Assembly (NCBI RefSeq): GCF_015278315.1
Contig: NZ_JADIJE010000003.1
Coordinates: forward strand, 417,978-481,977
DNA from: Microbacterium ureisolvens
GTDB taxonomy: Bacteria > Actinomycetota > Actinomycetes > Actinomycetales > Microbacteriaceae
Direction: 5' to 3'
DNA: 64,000 nucleotides
Below, piece by piece: positions 1 through 8,306 of this stretch (the first letter of the stretch is position 1; every line of letters starts with the position of its first letter). Made by a program: the position numbers and the translations under genes. Below the pieces are notes generated by a model. It had not been told where the DNA came from and ran no database searches. It saw only the letters and a list, made by a program, of their open reading frames with translations.

Positions 1-65
1 ATCGTCGGGGTTATCGCGGGTGTATGCGTTTGCACGTACGCCAGGGCAACACGCGCTCGCGTGGA

Positions 66-674
66 ATGAGCACCATGTACGACCACCTGAGCGCCACCAC
101 CGCCGATCCGCCGCCCTCCCGCACGCGCCTGCTCATCCTCCTCGCGCTCGGAGTCGGTCTGTCCCTGCTCCTGGCAGGGTTCAGCATGGCGGCGGCGCAG
201 AGCCTCCTTCCACCCGATATCTCGGCGTTCACCCCGACCGCCGAGGACGGCTATCGCGCCGACGGCGAGGTCGTGACGCTCGCGGACGAGGATCTGCCCA
301 TCATCGCCCGGCTCGACCCTGCCCTGAGGGATGCGCTGCGGCAGGCGGAGGCCGCGGCCGTCGCAGACGGCGTCGCGTTCCAGGTGACCAGCGGCTGGCG
401 CAGCGAGCGCTACCAGGCGCGGCTGCTCGAAGACGCGATCGAGGAGCACGGGAGCGAACAGGTCGCGCGGGAGTTCGTCGCGGCCCCGGATCTCTCGAAG
501 CACGTCACCGGCGAGGCCGTGGACATCGCCCCGATCGACGCCCAGGACTGGCTCATCCGGCACGGGGCGGTGTACGGGATCTGCCAGACCTACGCGAACG
601 AGCGGTGGCACTTCGAGCTGGCGACCGATCCCGGCGGGGTGTGCCCCGAGATGAGACAGGATGCGGCCGGCTGA
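66..674 (+). CDS. Membrane-anchored M15 (VanY-type) D,D-carboxypeptidase
   Basis: The protein has about 202 residues. A single hydrophobic segment (about residues 20-43) follows a short cytoplasmic N-terminus, so the catalytic part should sit outside the membrane and act on peptidoglycan stem peptides. The M15 fold is shown by the SGWRS motif (residues 109-113), the zinc-site motif SKHVTGEAVDIAP (H146, D153) and the second motif WHFE (residues 181-184). These are the usual zinc ligands and catalytic Glu of VanY-like D-Ala-D-Ala or L,D-carboxypeptidases. No van regulatory genes are adjacent, so this is more likely cell-wall remodelling than glycopeptide resistance. The start is uncertain: in-frame ATGs lie at 24, 66 and 75 and none has a clear Shine-Dalgarno sequence. 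Confidence 0.85.
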   Translation: MSTMYDHLSATTADPPPSRTRLLILLALGVGLSLLLAGFSMAAAQSLLPPDISAFTPTAEDGYRADGEVVTLADEDLPIIARLDPALRDALRQAEAAAVADGVAFQVTSGWRSERYQARLLEDAIEEHGSEQVAREFVAAPDLSKHVTGEAVDIAPIDAQDWLIRHGAVYGICQTYANERWHFELATDPGGVCPEMRQDAAG

Positions 675-713
675 CGACTGAGGTCGCGGACGGAGACCTG
701 GTGGACGTCCGGC

Positions 714-1301
714 TCATCGGGGTCGCGACGGATCGTCCGTCAGCCTGACCCTGGAGACCACGAGGCCGGCGAGCAGGCCGCCCAGGCCACCGGCGGCCAT
801 GTCGCCGATCGTGTCCTGGTAGGTCACGAAGATCTCGGGCGCGATGAAGGTGCGCCCCACCCACTCGAGCATCTCCCACAGTGCGCTGAGCGCGAGGCCG
901 AGCGCCGTCACGAGCACCACCGGGGTCGCCCGGCGGGTCTCGTCGCCGAGGGGCGCAGGCACGATCTGCAGCCGGGCGAGGATGACGTAGGTCATCGCGG
1001 CGAGCACGCCGGTGCACACGAAATGCACGACGAGGTCCCACCCCACGAGCGTCTCGTAGAGGTGCAGCACGTTGCTCCATGCGGCGACGAGCACCGTGAC
1101 GCAGAACAGGATGTCGAAGGAGGGGCGGACGCCCACGAACCGGGGCACGACCAGGGCGAGCAGCGAGAGCGCGACGATGCCCGCGTCGGTCGGTCGCCAC
1201 CAGACGAACGCGGCGATGACGCTCAGCACGCCGATCAGCCGGACGCCGTCGGCCAGCCATTCGCCGGGCCCGTGGGGCGGGCGGAGGAAACGCCGGATCA
1301 T
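714..1301 (-). CDS. DUF2238/YjdF-like multi-spanning membrane protein
   Basis: The product has about 195 residues with roughly six hydrophobic segments. Conserved polar residues lie inside membrane stretches: a His in DLVVHFV, Glu residues in SALWEMLEWV, and Asp in YQDTIGDM. That pattern matches the DUF2238 (YjdF) family of inner-membrane proteins, whose function is unknown. The ATG at 1299-1301 overlaps the stop of the upstream endonuclease/phosphatase gene (ATGA, 1298-1301 read on the minus strand), so the two are probably translationally coupled. An upstream ATG at 1364 is in frame but would bury the start deep in the neighbouring gene. Confidence 0.75.
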   Translation of the reverse strand: MIRRFLRPPHGPGEWLADGVRLIGVLSVIAAFVWWRPTDAGIVALSLLALVVPRFVGVRPSFDILFCVTVLVAAWSNVLHLYETLVGWDLVVHFVCTGVLAAMTYVILARLQIVPAPLGDETRRATPVVLVTALGLALSALWEMLEWVGRTFIAPEIFVTYQDTIGDMAAGGLGGLLAGLVVSRVRLTDDPSRPR

Positions 1302-2143
1302 GCCGCTCCCTCCGCGTCGCGGATCCTCGCGACGGCCTGGACCGGGAGGTGGTCCGACGGCCATATCCCCTCGATCGGTCGTGCGTTGATCGCGGCGCGT
1401 TCGACGTCGACGCCCGCGGTCACCAGGATCCAGTCGATGCGGGGGCGGTCCGGTCTCGGCGACCGATAGTTCACGAAGGTGCCGACGGATGCCGTCACCC
1501 GGCGCTCCGCGGTCGACCAGGCGTCCCGCAGCACGCCGTCGTCGAGCAGTGCCCGCAGCGTCCGCGAGTCCGCGCCGGCGTTGAGGTCGCCCGCGAGCAC
1601 GGTCGGGCCGAAGCCGGCGATCGTCTTCAGCGCGTCCGCCGCGCGCAGGCGCGAGCGAGGCGAGAACGGATCGAGGTGCGTGTTGATCGCGGTGAACTCG
1701 TGCCCGGTCGCACGGTCACGGAAGCGTGCGGCCACCGCGATGCGCGGAATCAGGTTGCCCCAGGTGCGAGAGCCGGACTTGTGCGGGTGCGCCGACAGCG
1801 CGGTCTGCTCCCATTCGGCCAGCTCCAGGCGCTCGTCGTCGTAGAACAGCGGGCACCCCTCGCCCCGTCCGTCGCGCCCGTGCCCGCGTCCCACGAAGCG
1901 ATAGCGGGCGCCGAGCGCCTTGAGCACGGCGCGGGCCTGGTCGGGCATCGCCTCCTGCGTACCGAGGATCGTGGGCTGCTCCAGCTGCAGCAGCGCCCGC
2001 ACCGCCGGAGCGCGGTGGCGCCAGCGGTCGGCGCGCCGCCACGCGATCCCAGTCATGCGGCGCCGGATGTTGAACGACATCACGTGGAGGAAAGGCGCAG
2101 CGACCGGTCCGATGAGCGGCCCGTCGGCAGGATCGTCGACCAT
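1298..2143 (-). CDS. Endonuclease/exonuclease/phosphatase (EEP) family protein
   Basis: The product has about 281 residues of the DNase I-like EEP superfamily, whose members are metal-dependent phosphodiesterases acting on nucleic acids, inositol phosphates or sphingomyelin. Visible motifs are MSFNIRR near the N-terminus, GTQEA (metal-binding Glu), GDLNAG in the middle and SDHLPV at the C-terminus (catalytic His). There is no signal peptide, so it is probably cytoplasmic. The ATG at 2143 is chosen because GAGGAGGG lies just upstream; a GTG at 2170 is an alternative. Its stop overlaps the start of the DUF2238-like gene. The substrate cannot be read from the sequence. Confidence 0.85.
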   Translation of the reverse strand: MVDDPADGPLIGPVAAPFLHVMSFNIRRRMTGIAWRRADRWRHRAPAVRALLQLEQPTILGTQEAMPDQARAVLKALGARYRFVGRGHGRDGRGEGCPLFYDDERLELAEWEQTALSAHPHKSGSRTWGNLIPRIAVAARFRDRATGHEFTAINTHLDPFSPRSRLRAADALKTIAGFGPTVLAGDLNAGADSRTLRALLDDGVLRDAWSTAERRVTASVGTFVNYRSPRPDRPRIDWILVTAGVDVERAAINARPIEGIWPSDHLPVQAVARIRDAEGAA

Positions 2144-2282
2144 GGCCCTCCTCGCGTCTGCTCTGGTCACAGTAGGCGGATGAGGGGGTTCGCTGGCAAG
2201 GGGTTGCGCCGCCGGGCCGATGCAGACAAGGGCGCCGCGGTGGCGCGGGGCGGCTTGTGCTCGGATCGTGGAGTTCTGCTAC

Positions 2283-3788
2283 CTACCCCGCGGAGCCGAG
2301 CTCGCCGCTCAGCCGCCGGTGGAACGAGGATGCCGCGTCGCTCATGCCGTGCAGCTCGACCGTCGTGCCGCGCTGCTCGTACTTCGTCGTGATGGCGTCG
2401 AGCGCGGCGACCGTCGAGGCGTCCCACACGTGCGTCCGGGACAGGTCGATGACGACGTGCGCGGGGTCGGCCGCATAGGCGAACTGGGTGGTGAGGTCGT
2501 TGCTCGAGGCGAAGAACAGCTCTCCGTCGACCACGTAGCGGGCGGTGCCGCCGTCGACCGAGCGCGTCACCGTCGTGAAGTGCGCGACGCGCCGCGCGAA
2601 CAGGACCATGGCCGCCAGCACGCCCAGGATGACGCCGACGGCGAGGTTGTGGGTCCACACCGTGGCCACGACGGTGACGAGCATCACGAGCGTCTCGCTG
2701 ACCGGCATCCGCTTCAGCGTCGACGGGCGGACGCTGTGCCAGTCGAAGGTCATGAACGAGACGACGATCATCACGGCCACGAGCGCCGCCATCGGGATGA
2801 GCCCGACGATGTCACCGAGCACGACGACCAGGATCAGCACCCACACACCGGCGAAGAACGTCGAGATGCGGGTGCGGCCGCCCGACGTCTTGACGTTGAT
2901 CATCGTCTGGCCGATCATCGCGCAGCCGCCGGTGCCGCCGAAGAAGGCCGACACGACGTTGGCGACGCCGAGACCCCACGCCTCGCGGGTCTTGCGCGAG
3001 TGGGTGTCGGTGATGTCGTCGACGAGCTTGGCCGTCATGAGCGACTCGAGAAGGCCGACCAGCGCCGCGGCGAACGCGTACGGCGCGACGATCTCCAGCG
3101 TCTCCCAGGTGAGGGGCACGTTCGGGATCAGCAGCTCGGGGAGGCTGCGCGGCAGCTCGCCCTGGTCGGCGACGTTCGGCACCGACGACAGGCCGAACAC
3201 GACGACGGCCACCGTGAGCAGAACGATCGCGACGAGCGGCGCGGGGATCGCCCGCGTCAGGCGCGGCCAGAAGACGAGGATCCCGAGACCCACGGCGACG
3301 AGCACGTACACGGCCCACGGCACGTCGATCAGCTGCGGCAGCTGCGAGAGGAAGATGAGGATCGCGAGCGCGTTGACGAACCCGACCATGACGCTGCGCG
3401 GGATGAAGCGCATCAGCCGCGCCACGCCGAGCACCGCCATCAGCACCTGGATGATGCCCGCCAGAGCGATCGTGACGATGAGGTAGTCGGGCCCGTGCTC
3501 GCGCGCCACGGGTGCGATGACGAGGGCGACGGCGCCGGCGGCCGCAGTGATCATCGCGGGACGGCCGCCCGTGAACGCGATGACGACCGCCAGCACGAAA
3601 GACGAGAACAGGCCCACCCGGGGGTCGACGCCCGCCACCACCGAGAACGCGATCGCCTCCGGGATCAGCGCGAGCGCGACCACGAGCCCGGCGAGCACCT
3701 CGCGGGTGAGGAGCCGGGGGCGCCGCAGCGCCTGCAGGACGGTGGGCTCGATGCGGTAGCGATCGGCGGATTCTGCGACGGTGGACAC
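2283..3788 (-). CDS. SulP-family inorganic anion transporter with STAS domain
   Basis: The product has 501 residues. The first 400 contain ten or more hydrophobic segments with the SulP pattern (LIPEAIAFSVVAGVDP early, GGTGGCAMIGQTMINVKTSGG in the middle). The last 100 residues form a STAS domain (VVIDLSRTHVWDAS). SulP proteins carry sulfate, bicarbonate or other anions across the cytoplasmic membrane, and the STAS domain is regulatory. The GTG at 3786-3788 is preferred because GAGGAG sits six bases upstream; longer in-frame starts would add a low-complexity leader. It stands alone, divergent from the LLM oxidoreductase. The ion carried is not predictable from context. Confidence 0.92.
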   Translation of the reverse strand: MSTVAESADRYRIEPTVLQALRRPRLLTREVLAGLVVALALIPEAIAFSVVAGVDPRVGLFSSFVLAVVIAFTGGRPAMITAAAGAVALVIAPVAREHGPDYLIVTIALAGIIQVLMAVLGVARLMRFIPRSVMVGFVNALAILIFLSQLPQLIDVPWAVYVLVAVGLGILVFWPRLTRAIPAPLVAIVLLTVAVVVFGLSSVPNVADQGELPRSLPELLIPNVPLTWETLEIVAPYAFAAALVGLLESLMTAKLVDDITDTHSRKTREAWGLGVANVVSAFFGGTGGCAMIGQTMINVKTSGGRTRISTFFAGVWVLILVVVLGDIVGLIPMAALVAVMIVVSFMTFDWHSVRPSTLKRMPVSETLVMLVTVVATVWTHNLAVGVILGVLAAMVLFARRVAHFTTVTRSVDGGTARYVVDGELFFASSNDLTTQFAYAADPAHVVIDLSRTHVWDASTVAALDAITTKYEQRGTTVELHGMSDAASSFHRRLSGELGSAG

Positions 3789-4013
3789 GGGTGCTCCTCG
3801 GTTCTCGCGCGCACCGTTGCGCCCGCAGGGGGTGGGGAAGTGGGGAGGATGCCGCGACCCGCGCGGCCCTATCGACTCTAGTCGCGACGGGTCGGGGTGC
3901 CGTGGCCCGCCCGCGGCCGCCTCCGTAGCCACGGGGCCGCGCGCGACTTATCCGACACCGCAGCGGATCTCAAGAGCCTCGCCGGATCCGAGGGGCCTGG
4001 GCAGACTCGGGGG

Positions 4014-4979
4014 ATGGTGTTCATAGGCTTTCACGCGTCCCATGAGCAGATCCTCCCGCGCGAGCTGCTGACCGCTGTGCAGCGGGCCGAGGCCGCCGGC
4101 TTCGACGGTGCCATGTGCTCGGACCACTTCGCCCCGTGGAACCCGCGACAGGGCGAGTCCGGCTTCGCGTTCAGCTGGCTCGGCGCCGCCCTGGCCCGCA
4201 CCGGCTTCACGATCGGCATGGTCAACGCGCCGGGACAGCGGTACCACCCCGCGATCGTCGCCCAGGCGTTCGCCACGCTCGAGGAGATGTTCCCCGGACG
4301 CTTCTGGGCGGCGCTGGGTAGCGGCGAGGCGATGAACGAGCACATCACCGGCGACCCGTGGCCGCCGAAGGATGTGCGCAACGACCGGCTGGCCGAGAGC
4401 GTCGACGTCATCCGCCGACTGCTCGCCGGCGAGGAGGTGACGCACGAGGGGCTCGTCTCCGTGCATCGGGCACGGCTGTGGAGCCGGCCCGCCGCTCCGC
4501 CGCCGCTGCTGGCGACGGCCGTGAGCGCCGAGACGGCGGCATGGGCGGCCTCGTGGGCGGAGGGCCTGGCCACCGTGGTGCAGGCCCCCGAGGCGCTCGA
4601 GCGCGTGGTGGACGCCTACCGCTCCCACGGCGGCACCGGCCCGTGCGCGCTCCAGGTGCACGTGAGCATCGCCGACACCGACGCCGAGGCGTACGCCATC
4701 GCGAAGGATCAATGGCGCAACGGTCTGGTCTCGCCGCCGCTGGCGTGGGACCTCGAGCAGCCCGAGGACTTCGACGCCGCGGTGGGGGAGGTGGATGAGG
4801 CGAAGCTGCGCCAGGCGGTGCTCGTCGATCCCGATCCGATCTCGCTGGCCGAGCGGATCGCCGAGCTCGCCGCGATCGGCTTCGACCGCGTGTACCTCCA
4901 TCACGTCGGCCGCGAGCAGGACTACTTCCTCGATGCCGCGGCATCCGGCATCCTTCCCCGCCTCACGGAGGCCCGATGA
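4014..4979 (+). CDS. LLM-class flavin/F420-type oxidoreductase
   Basis: The product is a 321-residue luciferase-like monooxygenase fold (TIM barrel). Typical features are the N-terminal FHASHEQ strand, RAEAAGFDGAMCSDHF, the conserved ALGSGEAMNEH segment and a C-terminal GFDRVYLHHVG. It resembles the group often annotated as a non-F420 flavin oxidoreductase found beside trehalose-synthase-like enzymes, but the cofactor (FMN or F420) cannot be settled by eye. The last four bases (ATGA, 4976-4979) contain the start of the next gene, a GH13 enzyme, so the two are translationally coupled and probably work in one pathway. Start ATG 4014; GTG 4017 is also possible. Confidence 0.88.
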   Translation: MVFIGFHASHEQILPRELLTAVQRAEAAGFDGAMCSDHFAPWNPRQGESGFAFSWLGAALARTGFTIGMVNAPGQRYHPAIVAQAFATLEEMFPGRFWAALGSGEAMNEHITGDPWPPKDVRNDRLAESVDVIRRLLAGEEVTHEGLVSVHRARLWSRPAAPPPLLATAVSAETAAWAASWAEGLATVVQAPEALERVVDAYRSHGGTGPCALQVHVSIADTDAEAYAIAKDQWRNGLVSPPLAWDLEQPEDFDAAVGEVDEAKLRQAVLVDPDPISLAERIAELAAIGFDRVYLHHVGREQDYFLDAAASGILPRLTEAR

Positions 4980-6637
4980 AGATCACCGACACCAGCGACC
5001 TGTGGTGGAAGAGCGCCATCATCTACTGCCTCGACGTCGAGACGTACTTCGACGCCGACGGCGACGGCACCGGCGACATGCGCGGTCTCGCGCAGCGCAT
5101 CGACTATCTGGCGCAGCTCGGCGTGACCTGCATCTGGCTGATGCCGTTCTATCCGACGCCCGATCGCGATGACGGCTACGACATCAGCGACTTCTACGGC
5201 GTCGATCCGCGGCTGGGCAATCACGGCGAGCTCGTCGAGATGATCCGGACCGCCCACGACCGCGGCATGCGCGTGATCGTCGACCTCGTCGTGAACCACA
5301 CCTCCGACCGACACCCGTGGTTCCTCAAGGCCAAGCGCAGCGTGAACTCGCCGTACCGCGACTACTACGTCTGGCGGGACGACCCGCCGCCCAAGGGGCA
5401 GAAGAACACCGTCTTCCCGGGCGAGGCGGACGGGATCTGGACCAAGGACGAGGCCTCCGGCCAGTGGTATCAGCACAGCTTCTACGAGCACCAGCCCGAC
5501 CTGAACATCGCGAACCCGGCGGTGCGCGACGAGCTCGCGCGGGTGATCGGGTTCTGGCTGGAGCTGGGGGTGTCGGGATTCCGCGTCGACGCGGTGCCGT
5601 TCTTCCTCGAGATGCCCGCGGGGGCGCAGATCCCCGATCCGCACGAGCTGCTGCGCGACTTCCGGCGCTTCCTGCAGCGCCGCTCCAGCGAGGCGATCCT
5701 TCTGGGCGAGGTCAACCTGCCGTACGACCAGCAGATCGCGTACTTCGGCGGCGAGGACGCCAACGAGCTGTCGATGCAGTTCGACTTCATCGGCATGCAG
5801 GCCTTCTATCTGTCGCTGGCGCGCCAGGACCCGGCTCCGCTGATCGACGCGGTGACCTCTCGCCCGGCCCTGCCGGTCGAGGTGCAGTGGGCGAACTTCC
5901 TGCGCAACCACGATGAGCTGACGCTCGACAAGCTGAGCGACGCGGAGCGCGAGGAGGTCTTCGAGGCGTTCGCGCCCGATGAGCGCCAGCGGGTGTACGG
6001 CCGCGGCATCACGCGCCGGCTGCCCCCGATGCTGGCCGACCCGCGTCGCATCCGCATGGCGTACAGCCTCATGTTCACCCTCCCGGGCACCCCGGTGCTG
6101 TTCTACGGCGAGGAGATCGGCATGGGTGAGAACATCGACATCCCCGGCCGCAGCGCGGTGCGCACGCCGATGCAGTGGACGGGCGAGCGCAACGGAGGGT
6201 TCTCGCAGGCGCCGCCCTCGCGGCTGGTGGCGCAGCCGCCCGGCGACGGCTACGCACCCGAGCACGTCAACGTCGCCGACCAGATCGAGGACCGCGGGTC
6301 GCTCCTGCACTTCTTCCGCGACCTCACGTCGCGCTACCGCATCTCGCCGGAGCTCGGCTGGGGGGAGTTCGAGGTGCTCGAGCAGCCCGTCGAGGCAATC
6401 CTGGTGCATTCCGTCCGCGCCGACGTCGGCCGCATGGTCGCGATCCACAACTTCGCGGACGTGCCGGCGACGACGCGCTTCGCGCTGAAGGACGAGCCCG
6501 AGGGCACCAAGCTCGTCGATCTGCTCGGCGCGAACCGCATCCCGCTGGACGAGCGCGGCGCCGTCGAGATCGAGGTGCCGCCGTACGGCTACCGCTGGCT
6601 CCGGGTCTCGCGCCCGGGCGACGGCCGCGTGTCGTAG
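4976..6637 (+). CDS. GH13 alpha-amylase family enzyme (trehalose-synthase-like)
   Basis: The product has 553 residues and the complete GH13 catalytic set: region I DLVVNHTS (103-110), region II GFRVDAV with nucleophile Asp205, region III LLGEVN with acid/base Glu245, and region IV RNHDE with Asp313. The opening DLWWKSAIIYCLDVETYFDADGDG and the spacing resemble trehalose synthase/glucosyltransferase (TreS-like) members more than classical secreted amylases. There is no signal peptide, so it acts in the cytoplasm on maltose, trehalose or glycogen-derived oligosaccharides. It is shorter than many TreS proteins and has no maltokinase domain. It is translationally coupled to the LLM oxidoreductase upstream. 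The exact reaction is inferred. Confidence 0.9.
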   Translation: MKITDTSDLWWKSAIIYCLDVETYFDADGDGTGDMRGLAQRIDYLAQLGVTCIWLMPFYPTPDRDDGYDISDFYGVDPRLGNHGELVEMIRTAHDRGMRVIVDLVVNHTSDRHPWFLKAKRSVNSPYRDYYVWRDDPPPKGQKNTVFPGEADGIWTKDEASGQWYQHSFYEHQPDLNIANPAVRDELARVIGFWLELGVSGFRVDAVPFFLEMPAGAQIPDPHELLRDFRRFLQRRSSEAILLGEVNLPYDQQIAYFGGEDANELSMQFDFIGMQAFYLSLARQDPAPLIDAVTSRPALPVEVQWANFLRNHDELTLDKLSDAEREEVFEAFAPDERQRVYGRGITRRLPPMLADPRRIRMAYSLMFTLPGTPVLFYGEEIGMGENIDIPGRSAVRTPMQWTGERNGGFSQAPPSRLVAQPPGDGYAPEHVNVADQIEDRGSLLHFFRDLTSRYRISPELGWGEFEVLEQPVEAILVHSVRADVGRMVAIHNFADVPATTRFALKDEPEGTKLVDLLGANRIPLDERGAVEIEVPPYGYRWLRVSRPGDGRVS

Positions 6638-6655
6638 CGTGCCGCGGCATCCGGT

Positions 6656-7432
6656 TCAGGTCGCCGGCGAGCGACCGAGCCGGGTGCCGCGCAGCGCCGC
6701 GCGCAGCGCGCGGCGCGTCCAGCGCACCGGCGGGAAGTCGCGGGGAAGGTGCACCAGCACCGTTCGCAGCCCGCGCGCGACGCGGCGGCCGAACGCGACG
6801 CCGCTCGTGAAGGGCCGCATCGACATCCCCATCGTGGCGCCGCGCAGGAGCCGGATGCGCCCGAACTCGCCCAGGTGGAACGCCAGATCCATGTCGTCGT
6901 GCAGCTCGGGATCGTCTCGATGGACGGATGAGCGGACGCCGCGCCACGCCGTGCGACGCATGCCCAGGTTCGAGCCGAACAGCGGAAGGTGACCGAGTGT
7001 CAGGGTCATGACGGCCGCGTACGCGCCGAGGTAGACGGCAGCGAGCGGGGTGCGCAGGGCGCGTGGACCGTCGACGAAGCGCGCTCCGCCGGTGAACGCC
7101 GCGACGTCGGGGCGCGCGGCGAAAGCGGCTGCCATCGCGCCGACCCACGCCGCATCCGGCACGCAGTCCGCGTCCAGCCGCAGCACGAGGTCGCCCACGG
7201 CGGCGTCGTAGCCGGTCGCGCTCGCTGCGGGGATGCCCGGCGCCTCACAGCGGACGACGCGAGCACCGAGCGCGCGCGCGACGCCGGCCGAGGCATCCGT
7301 CGATCCGTTGTCGACGACGATCACTTCGTCGGCCGGCCGCGTCTGCCGGGCCAGTGCCTGCAGGCAGCGGGCGAGCTCGGTGTCGTCGTCCTTGACCGGG
7401 ATGACGACAGAGATGCGGAGGGCGTCGGCCAT
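6656..7432 (-). CDS. Family 2 glycosyltransferase
   Basis: The product has 258 residues and a GT-A fold. The N-terminal SVVIPVKDD and VIVVDNGSTD bind the nucleotide, RLDADC carries the metal-binding DxD, and HDDMDLAF is the typical acceptor/base region. One or two hydrophobic segments in the middle (VYLGAYAAVMTLTL) suggest membrane association. Such enzymes add sugars to lipid carriers or cell-surface polymers. It is convergent with the GH13 gene (19-bp gap) and has no other glycan genes next to it, so donor and acceptor are unknown. Confidence 0.85.
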   Translation of the reverse strand: MADALRISVVIPVKDDDTELARCLQALARQTRPADEVIVVDNGSTDASAGVARALGARVVRCEAPGIPAASATGYDAAVGDLVLRLDADCVPDAAWVGAMAAAFAARPDVAAFTGGARFVDGPRALRTPLAAVYLGAYAAVMTLTLGHLPLFGSNLGMRRTAWRGVRSSVHRDDPELHDDMDLAFHLGEFGRIRLLRGATMGMSMRPFTSGVAFGRRVARGLRTVLVHLPRDFPPVRWTRRALRAALRGTRLGRSPAT

Positions 7433-7675
7433 CTTCCGAGTCCATCGCAGCCAGGTGCCCGGCAGAAGGGACTTGACGAGGCGATCCGGTCACCGGTGCG
7501 CTCCGGCATAGGTTGTCGGGCTTGCGGCGCCGGTAGCAGTTGCGTCGGGCACATGTCAACAGGCGTTCGCTCTTCTGTGCCTCGCCCTACGCTTGCAGAG
7601 CAAGGAAGGCAGTTCAGCGCGAGACGGTCGAGCATCGGCGTTCGGGTCGCCGGCCAGACTCCCGTGACACGCGCG

Positions 7676-7712
7676 GATGGTCCCGGTGGGAGGGCTACCC
7701 ACCGGGACCATC
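7676..7712 (+). terminator. Perfect 15-bp hairpin, terminator-like, orphan position
   Basis: The arms GATGGTCCCGGTGGG (7676-7690) and its exact complement (7698-7712) enclose a 7-nt loop. There is no T-tract, as is common for intrinsic terminators in high-GC actinobacteria. It lies upstream of the DUF2200 gene with no recognised gene ending before it, so it may terminate an unrecognised transcript or insulate the downstream promoter. Confidence 0.5.
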
Positions 7713-7766
7713 GCTCTTCCTGCTGGGCCGGACGACGGAGCCGGTGACGCGTTGGAACCCCGGTAT

Positions 7767-7772
7767 TACCCT
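7767..7772 (+). promoter_or_regulatory. -10 hexamer of a leaderless promoter
   Basis: TACCCT lies exactly six bases before the DUF2200 ATG, so transcription should start at or next to the start codon. The same arrangement is seen at many genes in this window. A TTGG element lies upstream near 7751. Confidence 0.5.
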
Positions 7773-7778
7773 GGCGTC

Positions 7779-8123
7779 ATGCACCGGATCTACTCGATGA
7801 GCTTCGCGTCGGTCTACCCGCTCTACGTGACGAAGGTCGCGAAGAAGGGGCGGACGAGCCGGGAGCTCGACGACGTGATCGAGTGGCTCACCGGGTTCGA
7901 TGACGCCGACCTCAAGCGCCACCTCGACGAGCACACCACCTTCGAGGACTTCTTCGCGGACGCCGACCTGAACCCGAACGCCTCGCTCATCACGGGCGTG
8001 ATCTGCGGCATGCGAGTCGAGGAGATCGACGACCCCCTGATGCAGAGGATCCGCTACCTCGACAAGCTCGTCGACGAGCTGGCGCGCGGCAAGGCCATGG
8101 AGAAGATCCTCCGCACGCCGTGA
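7779..8123 (+). CDS. DUF2200 family protein
   Basis: The product has 114 residues and matches the compact DUF2200 family along its length: [17 protein letters not shown] at the start, [21 protein letters not shown] next, then [20 protein letters not shown] and a C-terminal LDKLVDEL. The family is cytoplasmic, widespread in bacteria and of unknown function. The ATG at 7779 fits the family N-terminus; there is no Shine-Dalgarno sequence, but a -10-like TACCCT six bases upstream suggests a leaderless transcript. It is convergent with the transglycosylase gene and shares a bidirectional terminator with it. Confidence 0.9.
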   Translation: MHRIYSMSFASVYPLYVTKVAKKGRTSRELDDVIEWLTGFDDADLKRHLDEHTTFEDFFADADLNPNASLITGVICGMRVEEIDDPLMQRIRYLDKLVDELARGKAMEKILRTP

Positions 8124-8138
8124 GCTCTGTGGTGTCTC

Positions 8139-8216
8139 ACGCCGTGACGCCCTGCGGGGGCTCATGCCGTGACGGCGCGTGTGGGGTCTTCATGCCGTGA
8201 CCGCGCGTGTGGGGTC
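8139..8216. repeat. 28-bp direct repeats (two near-identical copies plus one degenerate)
   Basis: Copies at 8163-8188 and 8191-8216 share CATGCCGTGAC, then G or C, then GCGCGTGTGGGGTC, differing at one base. A diverged third copy starts near 8139 (CACGCCGTGACG). They lie downstream of DUF2200 and outside coding sequence. Confidence 0.75.
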
Positions 8217-8226
8217 CGGACACAGG

Positions 8227-8265
8227 CGAAGAGGGCACGTCCGCGGTGCGAACGTGCCCTCTTCG
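8227..8265. terminator. Bidirectional 14-bp hairpin terminator
   Basis: CGAAGAGGGCACGT (8227-8240) pairs perfectly with 8252-8265 around an 11-nt loop. It lies between the ends of two convergent genes (DUF2200 and the transglycosylase). Read on the minus strand it follows the transglycosylase stop by about 40 bases. Confidence 0.7.
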
Positions 8266-8306
8266 GAGCTGACGGGCGTCGATCCCCGGGACGGGGTGGT
8301 GACGGG

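Larger units (their letters stand above)
7433..7778. other. 346-bp intergenic region between divergent genes
   Basis: This gap separates the GT2 start (7432, minus) from the DUF2200 start (7779, plus). It contains the perfect hairpin listed at 7676-7712 and the -10 hexamer listed at 7767-7772. Open frames here are short and lack coding bias. A T-arm-like stem near 7645-7665 does not extend into a tRNA. No other feature was recognised. Confidence 0.6.

Noticed and set aside
2220..3881. 553-codon plus-strand frame opposite the SulP gene
   Set aside because: Its Asp/His/Arg-rich translation is the mirror of a membrane protein; the SulP and STAS motifs are in the minus frame.
7640..7670. tRNA-like T-arm (CGGCG-TTCGGGT-CGCCG)
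   Set aside because: No matching acceptor, D or anticodon arm lies in the expected 70 bases upstream; a chance stem in GC-rich DNA.
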